Notes: generated from the letters alone by a model not told the origin. A stretch of 64,000 nt of DNA from an uncultured Algibacter sp. (GCF_947495675.1 NZ_CANLZX010000014.1:51304-115303); one strand, 5' to 3'. Positions 46,013-57,942 are shown, counted from the stretch's first letter. Made by a program: numbers and translations.

Positions 46013-47044
46013 TTAATTGTTAATAATTGCTTTATTAATAGATTTTATAAGACTTGGACCTTCATAAATAAATCCTGTATAAATCTGAACTAAATCTGCT
46101 CCAGCATCCAGTTTTTCAAGAGCATCTTTTGCCGAATGAATACCTCCTACTCCAATTATTGGGAATGCTTTATTGCTTTTTTCAGAAAGATATTTTATAA
46201 CCTGTGTGCTTTTCTCTTTTATTGGTTGACCGCTTAAACCACCGTTACCAATTTCTTCAAGTCTTTCGTTAGTAACTTTTAAGCCTGTTCTGTCTGTGGA
46301 TGTGTTACTAGCAATAACACCATCAAGATGAGTTTGCTTTACAAGATCAATAATTTCATCTAATTGATTATTATTTAAATCTGGTGCAATTTTTAACAGA
46401 ATAGGTTTCTGTTTATTAAACGTATTGTTTGCTTTTTGCACAGCACCTATTAATTCCTCTAAATAATCTTTATCATTCAATTTAGCATGGCTTCCAACAT
46501 TAGGGCAACTTACATTCAATACAAAATAATCAACATAGGGATGTAATGCATTAAAACATTCTAAATAATCTTTAGTGTAATCTTCAGGTTTTGTATTGGT
46601 GTTTTTACCAATATTTCCACCAATTATTAGATTTCCTTTGTTTTTTTTAAGTTGAATAATAGCAGCCTCTAAACCATCATTATTAAAACCCATCCTATTA
46701 ATAATACCTTTATCGTCTTTTAATCTAAACAATCTTTTTTTAGGATTTCCTGCTTGACCTTTTGGTGTTACTGTTCCAATTTCAATAAAACCAAAACCAA
46801 AATTTGCTAACTCATTATACAACACAGCATTTTTATCAAAACCGGCTGCTAATCCTACTGGGTTTTTAAAAGTAAGCCCAAATAATTGACGTTCTAATTT
46901 TTTATCCTCAATAACAAACAAACTTCTGTAAAGGCTTTTAAAGCCTGGTATTTTAGAAGTAAACTTCACTAATGAAAATGTGAAATGGTGAATTTTTTCA
47001 GGATCAAAAGAAAAAAATATTGGGCGAAGTAGTAATTTGTACAT
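46013..47044 (-). CDS. pyrD: Quinone-dependent dihydroorotate dehydrogenase
   Basis: 343 residues, class 2 PyrD. It binds FMN and passes electrons from dihydroorotate to the quinone pool at the membrane. Visible: N-terminal membrane-association helices, [47 protein letters not shown] with the catalytic Ser region, and [28 protein letters not shown] box at 47067-47060 gives a short leader of about 12 nt. Single gene. Confidence 0.97.
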   Translation of the reverse strand: MYKLLLRPIFFSFDPEKIHHFTFSLVKFTSKIPGFKSLYRSLFVIEDKKLERQLFGLTFKNPVGLAAGFDKNAVLYNELANFGFGFIEIGTVTPKGQAGNPKKRLFRLKDDKGIINRMGFNNDGLEAAIIQLKKNKGNLIIGGNIGKNTNTKPEDYTKDYLECFNALHPYVDYFVLNVSCPNVGSHAKLNDKDYLEELIGAVQKANNTFNKQKPILLKIAPDLNNNQLDEIIDLVKQTHLDGVIASNTSTDRTGLKVTNERLEEIGNGGLSGQPIKEKSTQVIKYLSEKSNKAFPIIGVGGIHSAKDALEKLDAGADLVQIYTGFIYEGPSLIKSINKAIINN

Positions 47045-47180
47045 CAGTATAATTTAATGCAAAAATAAGTTGAAATACTGTAAATAAAAAATTGAGATAC
47101 ACTTACTTATTCACGCTTAATAATTGTAAATTAGAGCCATAAATAGCTACAAATATCTTACAATAAAAAATATCATTTAA

Positions 47181-48425
47181 ATGATTTCAAAAGAACAGAT
47201 AATTAAACGATTTACGGGTTATGTTACTATAGATACTGAATCTGATCCTGCCTCAGAAACCACTCCTAGTACAGAAAAACAATGGGATCTGGCTAATAAA
47301 TTAACCGAAGAGCTTAAAGCTATTGGCATGCAAGATGTTAGCATAGATAATAATGCATACATAATGGCTACTTTACCAAGTAATGTAAGTCATGATGTCC
47401 CTACAATTGGATTTATATCACATTTTGATACATCGCCAGATTTTACTGGTGCCAATGTAAAACCTAAAATTATTGAAAATTATAATGGTAAAGATATTAT
47501 CTTAAATGAAGCTGAAAATATTGTTTTGTCGCCCGATTATTTTGAAGATTTATTACAATACAAAGGACAAACTTTAATTACAACTAATGGTACAACACTT
47601 TTAGGTGCCGATGATAAAGCTGGAATATGCGAAATTGTATCGGCAATGGAATATTTAATAAAGCATCCTGAAATTAAACACGGAACTATTAAAGTTGGCT
47701 TTACACCCGATGAAGAAATTGGTAGAGGTGCACATAAATTTGATGTTGAAAAATTTGGAGCAGATTGGGCATACACTATGGATGGTAGCCAAATTGGCGA
47801 GTTAGAATATGAAAACTTTAATGCTGCAGGAGCTGTTGTAAAAATAAAAGGTAAAATAGTACATCCTGGTTATGCAAAAGACAAAATGATTAACTCCATG
47901 TATATCGCTACAGAGTTTATTAACTCTTTACCAAGACTAGAAACTCCAGAACATACCGAAGGATATCAAGGTTTTTTCCATCTACATAATATGGAAGGTG
48001 ATGTAGAAGAAACGACTCTACAATATATTATACGCGACCACGATATGGGGCATTTTGAAGCTCGTAAAGAAGTTATGGTGAAGCTTACCAATGAGCTTAA
48101 TGCTCAATATGGCAGAGAAGTAATTACTACAGTAATTAAAGATCAATATTTTAATATGAAAGAAAAAGTAGAACCTGTAATGCATATTGTTGATATCGCT
48201 GAAGAAGCTATGAAAGCACTTGATATTACTCCTCTAATTAAAGCTATCCGTGGCGGTACTGATGGTTCACAATTAAGTTATATGGGATTACCTTGCCCGA
48301 ATATTTTTGCTGGCGGACATAATTTTCATGGTCGATATGAGTATGTACCTGTGGAAAGTATGATTAAAGCAACCGAAGTGATTTGTAAGATTGCGGAGTT
48401 AACAGCATTGAAAAATTTAAGCTAA
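47181..48425 (+). CDS. pepT: Peptidase T (tripeptidase)
   Basis: 414-residue M20-family aminotripeptidase. Zinc ligands lie in [39 protein letters not shown] (catalytic Glu pair EE), [19 protein letters not shown] and [17 protein letters not shown]. The family frees the N-terminal residue from tripeptides in the cytoplasm. Complete, ATG at 47181, single gene. The decayed region starts about 85 bp downstream. Confidence 0.97.
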   Translation: MISKEQIIKRFTGYVTIDTESDPASETTPSTEKQWDLANKLTEELKAIGMQDVSIDNNAYIMATLPSNVSHDVPTIGFISHFDTSPDFTGANVKPKIIENYNGKDIILNEAENIVLSPDYFEDLLQYKGQTLITTNGTTLLGADDKAGICEIVSAMEYLIKHPEIKHGTIKVGFTPDEEIGRGAHKFDVEKFGADWAYTMDGSQIGELEYENFNAAGAVVKIKGKIVHPGYAKDKMINSMYIATEFINSLPRLETPEHTEGYQGFFHLHNMEGDVEETTLQYIIRDHDMGHFEARKEVMVKLTNELNAQYGREVITTVIKDQYFNMKEKVEPVMHIVDIAEEAMKALDITPLIKAIRGGTDGSQLSYMGLPCPNIFAGGHNFHGRYEYVPVESMIKATEVICKIAELTALKNLS

Positions 48426-48510
48426 CGGAATAATAAATTTCACAAAACAATTAATTCTCAAATTAAAAAATCTTTAGAAACAGAACAATGATGAAAAATT
48501 TATTAGAATA

Positions 48511-49121
48511 GTGAAATTTAAAAACATTTTAAAAAACATTTTCCCATCTATTAAAGATTGGAAAAAATTCTCTTTAAAGAAAAACTAGAAATTATTAGTA
48601 TATAATTTGGCTTTGTTATTGTTTTACCGTCTATCATATTCTTTTTTACTGGTCTTTCATCTTCACCTTCTGAAGAATATATTGACTCAAAACGTCCATA
48701 TCTTGAAGTTCAACTTAGTATCTATAAAATTGACTCAACTGGAATTTATTACAAATATATATTAGAAAATAATGGAAATCTTCCCGCCAAAAATTTAAAG
48801 TTTAGCAAAATATCTCCTACTATGATAGGTTCAGAATTTAAATTAGATCATAGAGACATTGCGCCTAGTGGAAAAATTGAAATAAGAGAAGGCATTAGTA
48901 TCTCTTCTATTGATTTGAAAAATCTTAATAAATTTAGCCTAACCGCTTCATATGAAGTGGCAATTGCTGATGGCTTGAAAAAACATCATACAACATTTGT
49001 CTTTTTGATTCCTATGAAGGATATCGCAATAAAAACCTATTTATATAATGATGTTAAAAGACAAGAGGGGATAATTTCAAAAGAAGAAATTAAAAAAAAT
49101 TTGGGATATAGAATGGCCTAA
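48511..49121 (+). pseudogene. Decayed membrane-anchored protein gene, first part
   Basis: A GTG-started frame (VKFKNILKNIFPSIKDWKKF) stops at TAG 48586. The sequence then continues coherently in another frame: KEKLEIISI, an in-frame TAA at 48603, a hydrophobic helix FGFVIVLPSIIFFFTGL, and about 165 residues to the stop at 49121. So a frameshift in the A-rich stretch near 48576-48585 and a nonsense codon separate a short cytoplasmic N-terminus, a helix and an extracytoplasmic domain that is otherwise intact. I do not recognise the family. An intact 99-codon frame starting at ATG 48822 would lack the helix. Sequencing error is possible but two changes make decay more likely. Confidence 0.6.
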
Positions 49122-49722
49122 AATAAAGAATAAAAGAGAGATTAAACCAAATGAAATAATTGATGCTCATTCTTATGTTGCCCTAGTTAAATTTAAAGAT
49201 ACAGTACTCAATAGAAAAAAATATATTTTTGATGCAGGTAAATCATTAAAAAAAGATAGAGTTTCCTTATACCTAAATGAACATAACGATATAGTATTTA
49301 CTATTATTGATAAAAATGGAATGAAAGATTCTGTATATTTTAAAAAGCAACCAAACTTCTTTAAATTCAAATGGCTAATAAATTGTGAATATTGTTATGG
49401 AAAAGATTTTACAATATTACGCATATATATTAGCGATAGTCTTGCTATGGAGAAAAAAATTAGATATAAATCTGAACTCAGCAAATGTAAAATTTTAATG
49501 GAGAATATAACTTATGGCGCAGATATTAAAAAAAATAATGGAGGTGTTTTTATTCTTGCTTTTTTTTTATCTTATGAAAAATTAGTAGACAAAATTAGTA
49601 GAAGTACAATTTCAAAAGAATATCATAATAAGAAAATAGAAAAATGGGTTGAATTTAATGGTGTACAAAATTGGCAAAAAAATAAAAGAGAAATAAAACC
49701 TTCAGAACTTAATTACAATTAA
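49075..49722 (+). pseudogene. Decayed gene, second part in a shifted frame
   Basis: The frame is open from 49075 to the stop at 49722, with the first ATG only at 49321. The upstream part reads IWDIEWPKIKNKREIKPNEI with normal composition, which shows that the coding sequence started earlier. Removing one A from the A8 run at 49092-49099 would fuse it to the preceding frame (…KEEIKKIWDIEW…). Internal similarity: NKREIKPNE near the start and NKREIKPSE at the very end suggest a duplication. No family recognised, no signal for an enzyme. It could instead be a separate protein of 133 codons from ATG 49321. Confidence 0.55.
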
Positions 49723-49752
49723 TTTACTTTTACATTTCTTAAAAAAAAATGC

Positions 49753-50433
49753 ATGCGCATAGATATTATTACTGTTTTACCAGAATTACTTAAAAGCCCT
49801 TTTGAAGCTTCTATATTAAAACGTGCTATTGATGCTGGTTTAGTTGAAGTCCATTTTCATAATTTACGTGATTATACTACAGATAATTACAAATCTATTG
49901 ACGACACACAATTTGGTGGTGGTGCCGGAATGGTAATGATGATTGAACCAATTGATAAATGTATTTCTGCTTTAAAAACAGAACGTAATTATGACGAAAT
50001 TATTTATATGACACCAGATGGCGAAACATTAAAACAAGGCATTGCCAACCAATTGTCTTTAAAAGAAAATATCATTATTTTATGTGGACATTATAAAGGT
50101 GTAGACCAACGTGTTCGTGACCATTTTATAACACGTGAAATTTCTATAGGTGATTATGTACTTTCAGGAGGCGAATTAGGAGCAGCTGTACTTTGCGATG
50201 CTGTTATTCGATTAATACCAGGTGTTTTGGGAAATGAAACCTCTGCCCTAACCGATTCCTTTCAAGATGGCTTATTAGCACCTCCTATTTACACAAAACC
50301 CAGAGAATACAAAGGATGGAAGGTTCCTGAGTTATTATTTGGTGGTAATTTACCTAAAATTGAAAAATGGCGTGAGGAGCAAGCATATATAAGAACTAAA
50401 GAACGAAGACCCGATTTATTAGATGAAAATTAA
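49753..50433 (+). CDS. trmD: tRNA (guanine37-N1)-methyltransferase
   Basis: 226-residue SPOUT methyltransferase that methylates G37 of tRNAs next to the anticodon. Family motifs: [33 protein letters not shown], the knot region [13 protein letters not shown] and [13 protein letters not shown], and the end RRPDLL. Complete, ATG at 49753. In many bacteria trmD is followed by rplS; here they are kept in order but a GyrI-like gene and an RNA-like element lie between them. Confidence 0.98.
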   Translation: MRIDIITVLPELLKSPFEASILKRAIDAGLVEVHFHNLRDYTTDNYKSIDDTQFGGGAGMVMMIEPIDKCISALKTERNYDEIIYMTPDGETLKQGIANQLSLKENIIILCGHYKGVDQRVRDHFITREISIGDYVLSGGELGAAVLCDAVIRLIPGVLGNETSALTDSFQDGLLAPPIYTKPREYKGWKVPELLFGGNLPKIEKWREEQAYIRTKERRPDLLDEN

Positions 50434-50929
50434 AACAGATTTAGAACCTGTAATAGAGAAAATCGAGGCTAAAAAATTAGTTGGAAAATCTATTTCTATG
50501 TCTTTGATGGATAATAAGACTTTTGATTTATTTTCTGAATTTATGCCAAAACGAAACGATATAAGTAATAATATAAGTGAAGATATTTTTGAAGTATTGC
50601 TATATAATAAAGCATATTTTAAAAATTTCAATCCAAACAATATGTTTATTAAATGGGCATGTTTAGAGGTTTTTGATTTTGAAAACACTCATAAGAACAT
50701 GAAGCAACTACCTATTGAATCTGGACTCTATGCTAGATTTAACTATAAAGGTTTAGCTAAAGATATTGGTGAATTAATGACTTTTATTTATTCGGATTGG
50801 CTACCAAATTCTGAATATGAATTAGATGACAGACCTCACTTTAATATTCTAGGAAAGAAATACAAAAACAATCACCCAGACTCTCAAGAAACTGTTTGCA
50901 TACCTATAAAGGCTTCTGCTAAGGATTAA
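50423..50929 (+). CDS. GyrI-like small-molecule-binding protein
   Basis: 168 residues; the C-terminal part ([41 protein letters not shown] and ETVCIPIKA) is typical of the GyrI-like/AraC effector-binding SHS2 fold. No DNA-binding domain is attached. Its first 11 bases overlap trmD, so translation is probably coupled. Family members bind small hydrophobic or cationic ligands, or gyrase; function here is unknown. Confidence 0.88.
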   Translation: MKIKTDLEPVIEKIEAKKLVGKSISMSLMDNKTFDLFSEFMPKRNDISNNISEDIFEVLLYNKAYFKNFNPNNMFIKWACLEVFDFENTHKNMKQLPIESGLYARFNYKGLAKDIGELMTFIYSDWLPNSEYELDDRPHFNILGKKYKNNHPDSQETVCIPIKASAKD

Positions 50930-51023
50930 ACAATATATTAAAAATGCACTCTTAAAGAACTAATTAATCTACAACTTTATAGTTACAAATTAAAACTATT
51001 AGTATATATAGAATATCATACAA

Positions 51024-51116
51024 TTATGTTAAGGATAGAAGTGGCATTCTTTATTACCATTAAAAAGTAATATAAAGTTAGCGGATAGCCTGGCTTTTTG
51101 CTAATATAAAACATAA
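51024..51116. ncRNA. Structured intergenic RNA-like repeat, copy 2
   Basis: Outer stem TTATGTT (51024-51030) with AACATAA (51110-51116). Inside, AGGATAGAAGTGGCATTCTTT corresponds almost base for base to copy 1 at 40.55 kb, the hairpin CTTTATTAC/GTAATATAAAG replaces its TTTTTTGCT/AGCAAAAAA, and AAAGTTAGCGGATAGCC matches its AAAGATATAGCGAAAAGCC. It lies between the GyrI-like gene and the rplS promoter. The rest of this 347-bp gap holds nothing else except the rplS promoter and leader. Confidence 0.58.
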
Positions 51117-51172
51117 TATCGTCCTTAAATTTCTAAGCAAACAGAAACACTTAAAAAAATATAAGTAAAACG

Positions 51173-51202
51173 TTGCAGATTATTAATTAATACTTATTTT
51201 TG
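51173..51202 (+). promoter_or_regulatory. Consensus promoter of rplS
   Basis: TTG (51173-51175), 19-bp spacer, TATTTTTG (51195-51202). Exact match to the Bacteroidota pattern. Transcription should begin near 51206, separating rplS from trmD transcription. Confidence 0.65.
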
Positions 51203-51205
51203 CAG

Positions 51206-51276
51206 CCAATTTCGGGTTAACCTCTGGCGAGAATCGTGAATGTTGTTCTGAATTAATTATAATTAAATTTAAAGAT
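51206..51276 (+). promoter_or_regulatory. Putative L19 autoregulatory leader
   Basis: A 71-nt 5' leader containing a foldable part (ATTTC with GAGAAT around GGTTAACC, about 51208-51236). An L19 leader class has been described in Flavobacteria by comparative genomics; this could be an example. I have not verified the consensus, so the assignment rests on position and foldability. Confidence 0.4.
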
Positions 51277-51627
51277 ATGGAATCTTTAGTAAAATTTGTA
51301 CAAGACGAATTTGTAACAAGAAAAGATTTACCTGAATTTGCAGCTGGTGATACTATTACAGTATTCTACGAAATTAAAGAGGGTAACAAAACACGTACTC
51401 AGTTTTTTAGAGGTACAGTAATTCAAAGAAGAGGATCTGGAACTTCAGAAACTTTTACAATTAGAAAAATGTCAGGATCTATTGGTGTAGAGCGTATCTT
51501 CCCAATTAACTTACCTGCATTACAAAAAATAGAAGTTAACAAACGTGGTAAAGTGCGTAGAGCTCGTATCTACTACTTTAGAGGTCTTACTGGTAAAAAA
51601 GCTAGAATTACTGAACGTAGACGTTAA
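51277..51627 (+). CDS. rplS: Ribosomal protein L19
   Basis: 116-residue 50S protein located at the subunit interface. The block FAAGDTITVFYEIKEGNKTR, FRGTVIQRRGSG, FTIRKMSGSIGVERIFPIN and the C-terminus VRRARIYYFRGLTGKKARI are family hallmarks. Complete; promoter and probable leader upstream, strong terminator downstream. Confidence 0.98.
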   Translation: MESLVKFVQDEFVTRKDLPEFAAGDTITVFYEIKEGNKTRTQFFRGTVIQRRGSGTSETFTIRKMSGSIGVERIFPINLPALQKIEVNKRGKVRRARIYYFRGLTGKKARITERRR

Positions 51628-51655
51628 TAACAATATTCCTGCAATTGCAGTATTT

Positions 51656-51688
51656 AAAAGCCTTGATATTTATCAAGGCTTTTTTTAT
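51656..51688 (+). terminator. Terminator of rplS
   Basis: AAAAGCCTTGATA (51656-51668) pairs with TATCAAGGCTTTT (51671-51683) over a 2-nt loop, followed by a T run. Confidence 0.93.
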
Positions 51689-51744
51689 TAACTTTTGTTA
51701 ATAACAATGGTTAATAGTTAGTTGATATCTAAATACTTAAAAAA

Positions 51745-51775
51745 TTGTTTTTTTCAAAGTGTCATGCTATATTTA
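51745..51775 (+). promoter_or_regulatory. Possible promoter of the large structured RNA
   Basis: TTG (51745-51747), 20-bp spacer, TATATTTA (51768-51775). One base differs from TAnnTTTG and the spacer is one longer than ideal. Start of transcription would be near 51779. Confidence 0.4.
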
Positions 51776-51778
51776 CAA

Positions 51779-52276
51779 AAGAAAAAAATGACAATCCTTT
51801 GGTTGGTTTCGCCTCAACAACGAATTTACATAACTTTCTAAATAAGGTAACGTTCTTTATATAATTGTTTTTGAGGTTTTATTGAACCACGTGTATGCGT
51901 GAGAAAACAAAAAAACCATGACATTGTAAAGGTATCATATGCGAAAGTAGATGAACACTAATATGATGGAAAGCTTAAAAAGCAACACAAGCGAAAGTAA
52001 ATGTTGTAATGCAAGCAATGCTAATTGCGATTTTAACACGAAAGTGAAGAGGTAACAACTAGTATCAAGAAAACAGTTACAGAAACATTTTAGTAATAAG
52101 TCAATACATTTTGAAAATTACAATAATGTTTCGTTGAAATAACAACACTTGAACTGAAATAGTTTAAATGAAAATTTTAAACAAACATGAGTAGTAATAC
52201 TCATTAGGTCACGCAGAGTTATTTCAAAAAAGCCATATCAACGTAGATTAAGTTCTGTAGTGATATGGCTTTTGTT
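51779..52276 (+). ncRNA. Large structured non-coding RNA, unknown class
   Basis: A stretch of 832 bp between rplS and icd with no credible reading frame on either strand but dense pairing. Examples: CCTCAA 51812/TTGAGG 51871; CACG/CGTG at 51888-51901; ATCATAT 51934/ATATGAT 51961; CAACA 51983/TGTTG 52002; CAC-GAAA-GTG at 52037-52046; a perfect 10-bp stem TTGAAATAAC 52134/GTTATTTCAA 52218 that encloses GTTTAAA/TTTAAAC (52162, 52176) and ATGAGT/ACTCAT (52187, 52199); and a terminal hairpin with T run. Three modules about 50 nt apart carry GCGAAAGTAGATG, GCGAAAGTAAATG and CACGAAAGTGAAG in their loops. I could not match it to tmRNA, RNase P RNA, SRP RNA or 6S RNA. Confidence 0.6.
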
Positions 52277-52278
52277 TT
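52231..52278 (+). terminator. Terminator of the structured RNA
   Basis: AGCCATATCA (52231-52240) pairs perfectly with TGATATGGCT (52261-52270), flanked by AAAAAA on the left and TTTGTTTTT on the right. There is no protein gene upstream that it could serve, since rplS has its own terminator 550 bp earlier. Confidence 0.8.
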
Positions 52279-52429
52279 TATTAAATTATCACTTACTCTT
52301 CCCTATTTTGGTTTTCTATTAAAAATTCATCTTTTATGTTTTTTCAATAAAAATTTGAACATTATTAAATGTCAATTTTTGTATATTCGCACCGCGAAAA
52401 CGTTATCGTAATTAAGTCTCAATTACTAA

Positions 52430-54670
<2,241 letters not shown>

Positions 54671-54692
54671 AAATAACATCAATATAATTATC

Positions 54693-54720
54693 AAAAGCCC
54701 CTAATAAGGGGCTTTTTTTT
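54693..54720 (+). terminator. Terminator of icd
   Basis: AAAAGCCCCT (54693-54702) pairs with AGGGGCTTTT (54707-54716) over a 4-nt loop, followed by T. Confidence 0.94.
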
Positions 54721-54746
54721 ATACTTTTATAAAAAAAAGCTAATAC

Positions 54747-57122
54747 ATGAAGAATCCTTTAGTATGGTTTCTTTTTGCGTTTTATTTTTCAATTCCTATA
54801 ATTAACGCACAAGAAAAATTCACACTTAGTGGAACCATTTATGAAGAAAAAAGTAATGAAACCCTAATTGGGGTTAACATTATTTTTCCAGAACTATCCG
54901 CCGGAACAACCACAAACGAATATGGTTTCTATTCTATTACACTCCCAAAAGGCACATATAATATTGTAATTAGCTATTTAGGCTACGCAACAGTTTACGA
55001 AAAAATTAATCTTACAGACGATATCTCAAAAAACTTTAGCTTAACAGATACTATAGAAAATTTAGATGAAGTTGTTATTACCGAAAATATTGAAAAACTC
55101 AATATAAGAACACCTCAAATGAGTGTAAATAAATTAACTTCTGGAACCATTAAAGATATACCTGTTGTACTAGGTGAATCTGATATTATTAAAGCAATAA
55201 CCTTATTGCCAGGTGTTACTAATGCAGGTGAAGGATCTTCCGGATTTAATGTTCGTGGTGGCGCTGCAGATCAAAATTTGATTCTTTTAGACGAAGCCAC
55301 TATTTATAACTCCTCACATTTATTTGGATTCTTTTCTGTTTTTAATCCAGATGCTATAAAAGATTTAAAATTATTTAAAGGTGGTATTCCTGCTCGTTAT
55401 GGTGGCAGAGTGTCTTCTGTTTTAGATATTTATCAAAAAGAAGGAAACAATAAAGACTTTCATGCAAATGGAGGTATTGGTATTGTATCTAGTAGACTAT
55501 TGTTAGAAGGGCCACTAAAAAAAGACAAAGGCTCTTTCCTTTTAGGAGGAAGATCAAGTTATGCGCATTTATTTTTACCCCTTTTTGATATTGATAATAT
55601 TGCATACTTCTATGATTTAAACACTAAATTAAGTTATAAATTAAATGATAATAATAACATTTATCTTTCTGGTTATTTTGGTAGAGATGTTTTTAGAATT
55701 GAAGATACTTTTGAAAACACATATGGTAATTCTGTTTTGAATTTTAGATGGAATCATTTGTTTTCAAATAAGTTATTCTCTAATTTATCTCTAATTTATT
55801 CTGATTATTATTATGATTTAAAATTGAATTTTGTTGAATTTGATTGGGTTTCTGGAATTCAAAATTTCAATTTAAAATATGATTTTAAACATTATTTAAC
55901 CGATAAAATAAAACTACAATATGGTTTAAACAGTATTTATTACAAGTTTAATCCTGGAGAAATTAAACCAACAGTAGAATCATCTGGGATAAACCCCTTT
56001 AAACTTATTGATAAATATGCCTTTGAAAATGCTATTTATTTAGACACTGAACATAAAGTATCTGATAAATTAGCATTATCATACGGACTTCGTTTAAGTA
56101 GTTTTCATCGTTTAGGACAAGATGAATTAAACTTGTACAATGATGACCAGGCCGTTTTGTTTAATGAAGATTTTCAAATATATGAAAAAGCAGACCCAGT
56201 AGGTACTGAATCTTTTAAGCGAAGTGATGTTATTGAAAGTTTTTATAATTTAGAGCCAAGAGCATCTTTAGCATATCAATTAAATACCAAAAGTTCTGTA
56301 AAATTGAGTTATAATCGTATGGCACAATATTTACATCTACTTTCAAACACTAGTTCTCCTACACCATTGGATATTTGGACACCTAGTGGTAAATATATTA
56401 AACCCCAACTATTAGATCAATACGCTATTGGTTATTTTAAAAATTTTAACGATAATTCCTATTCTCTTGAGGTTGAAAGTTTTTACAAAAACGTTAAAAA
56501 TAGAATTGATTATATTGATGGTGCTGATTTAATAGCTAATAATGCCATTGAACAAGTAATTCTAAACGGAAAATCTAGAGCTTACGGACTAGAAGTTTTA
56601 ATTAGAAAAAACGAAGGCCGTTTTAAAGGCTGGTTAGCGTATACTTTATCAAAATCAGAACAGCAAACCCCTGGAAGAACAGATACTGAGCTAGGTATAA
56701 ACAATGGGAATTGGTACAATACTCCTTTTGATAAAACACATGACATTTCATTCACAGGAAGTTATGATTGGAATGAAAAATGGAAAATCAATACCAATTT
56801 CTTATTTCAAACTGGACAACCTGCAACATTTCCAAATGGCCAATATGAATACAATGGCTTGAGTATTCCAAATTATAATGGCAGAAATTCAGATAGACTT
56901 CCAGCTTATCACAGACTTGATGTTTCTTTAAGTTATACACCAAGACCAAATAAAAAAGAAGGATGGATAGGCGAATGGGTGTTTGGTTTCTATAACCTTT
57001 ATAATAGAAGGAATGCTGCATCAATATCTTTTGGGCAAAACGATGTAACAGGTACAAATGAAGCTACGCGTTTGTCAATTTTCGGAATAGTTCCATCAAT
57101 TTCTTATAATTTTAAATTTTAG
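54747..57122 (+). CDS. TonB-dependent receptor with DUF4249 partner
   Basis: 791 residues: signal peptide (PLVWFLFAFYFSIPIINAQ), carboxypeptidase-regulatory-like domain at about 25-105 (GVNIIFPELSAGTTTNEYG), plug at about 120-235 (IPVVLGESDIIKAITLLPGV, GFNVRGGAADQNLILLDEA, LKLFKGGIPARYGGRVSSV), and outer-membrane barrel to the end (SISYNFKF). The plug and partner are of the kind known from Bacteroidota receptors linked with DUF4249 lipoproteins, whose substrate is largely undetermined. The lipoprotein follows after 4 bp. Confidence 0.92.
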   Translation: MKNPLVWFLFAFYFSIPIINAQEKFTLSGTIYEEKSNETLIGVNIIFPELSAGTTTNEYGFYSITLPKGTYNIVISYLGYATVYEKINLTDDISKNFSLTDTIENLDEVVITENIEKLNIRTPQMSVNKLTSGTIKDIPVVLGESDIIKAITLLPGVTNAGEGSSGFNVRGGAADQNLILLDEATIYNSSHLFGFFSVFNPDAIKDLKLFKGGIPARYGGRVSSVLDIYQKEGNNKDFHANGGIGIVSSRLLLEGPLKKDKGSFLLGGRSSYAHLFLPLFDIDNIAYFYDLNTKLSYKLNDNNNIYLSGYFGRDVFRIEDTFENTYGNSVLNFRWNHLFSNKLFSNLSLIYSDYYYDLKLNFVEFDWVSGIQNFNLKYDFKHYLTDKIKLQYGLNSIYYKFNPGEIKPTVESSGINPFKLIDKYAFENAIYLDTEHKVSDKLALSYGLRLSSFHRLGQDELNLYNDDQAVLFNEDFQIYEKADPVGTESFKRSDVIESFYNLEPRASLAYQLNTKSSVKLSYNRMAQYLHLLSNTSSPTPLDIWTPSGKYIKPQLLDQYAIGYFKNFNDNSYSLEVESFYKNVKNRIDYIDGADLIANNAIEQVILNGKSRAYGLEVLIRKNEGRFKGWLAYTLSKSEQQTPGRTDTELGINNGNWYNTPFDKTHDISFTGSYDWNEKWKINTNFLFQTGQPATFPNGQYEYNGLSIPNYNGRNSDRLPAYHRLDVSLSYTPRPNKKEGWIGEWVFGFYNLYNRRNAASISFGQNDVTGTNEATRLSIFGIVPSISYNFKF

Positions 57123-57126
57123 GATA

Positions 57127-57942
57127 ATGAAAAAAATATTCAAATTAATACTTATCAGTTTTCTATTTATATCATGTGAAGATGTTATAGATGTCGACGT
57201 TAATACTGCTGATCCAAGATTAGTTATTGATGCTTCTATTCATTGGAATAAAGGCTCTACTGGAAACAATCAATTTATTAAACTTACTCTTACTGCACCA
57301 TATTTTGATGATAATGTACCACCTGCAACAGGTGCTACTGTAACTGTTACAAATTCTAAAAATTTTATATTTAATTTTTTAGAAGAAGATAATACTGGAA
57401 TTTATAAAAATAAAAATTTTGTTCCAGAGATTGGCGAAATATATTATTTAAATATTCTATACAACAACGAAACTTATGTGGCTACTGAAACTATGCTACC
57501 TGTGGCACCTATTGAATATGTTGAACAAAAAAATGATGGTGGTTTTTCTGGCGAAGAAATTGAAATAAAAGCATATTACTCAGACCCAAAAAACGTAGAA
57601 AATTTTTATCTCTTTGAATTTTATATTTTAGATAGAAATACCTCCTCTCTTGAAGTATACGATGATGAATTTACAGATGGTAACCAAATTTTTGCATTTT
57701 ATTCTGATGAAGATTTAGTAAGCGAAGATCAAATTCTTATTATAAATTCTGGTATTTCTAAACGCACTTATGAGTATTTAAATATTCTATTGCAACAAAC
57801 CGACGAAGATTCAGGAGACCCTTTTCAAACTCAACCTGCTACTGTAAGAGGTAATTGTGTAAACCAGACAAATCCTGATAATTATCCATTTGGCTATTTT
57901 AGGGTTTCTGAAACAGATGTTTTTACTTATGTAGTTGAATAA
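57127..57942 (+). CDS. DUF4249 family lipoprotein
   Basis: 271 residues: lipobox FISC with Cys at 17, followed by EDVIDVDVNTADPRLVIDAS, the standard DUF4249 opening. The beta-sandwich body includes GATVTVTN and PFGYFRVSETDVFTYVVE at the C-terminus. DUF4249 lipoproteins accompany TonB receptors in Bacteroidota and are thought to cap or feed the receptor. Starts 4 bp after the receptor gene and is cotranscribed with it. Confidence 0.93.
   Translation: MKKIFKLILISFLFISCEDVIDVDVNTADPRLVIDASIHWNKGSTGNNQFIKLTLTAPYFDDNVPPATGATVTVTNSKNFIFNFLEEDNTGIYKNKNFVPEIGEIYYLNILYNNETYVATETMLPVAPIEYVEQKNDGGFSGEEIEIKAYYSDPKNVENFYLFEFYILDRNTSSLEVYDDEFTDGNQIFAFYSDEDLVSEDQILIINSGISKRTYEYLNILLQQTDEDSGDPFQTQPATVRGNCVNQTNPDNYPFGYFRVSETDVFTYVVE

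Noticed and set aside
51779..52276. Possibility that the non-coding stretch is tmRNA, RNase P RNA, SRP RNA, 6S RNA or a group II intron fragment
   Set aside because: The conserved motifs of these RNAs (tRNA-like ends and tag frame, GAGGAAAGUCC core, GGAAGCAG loop, long central bubble, domain V) are not found. No reverse transcriptase frame is nearby.
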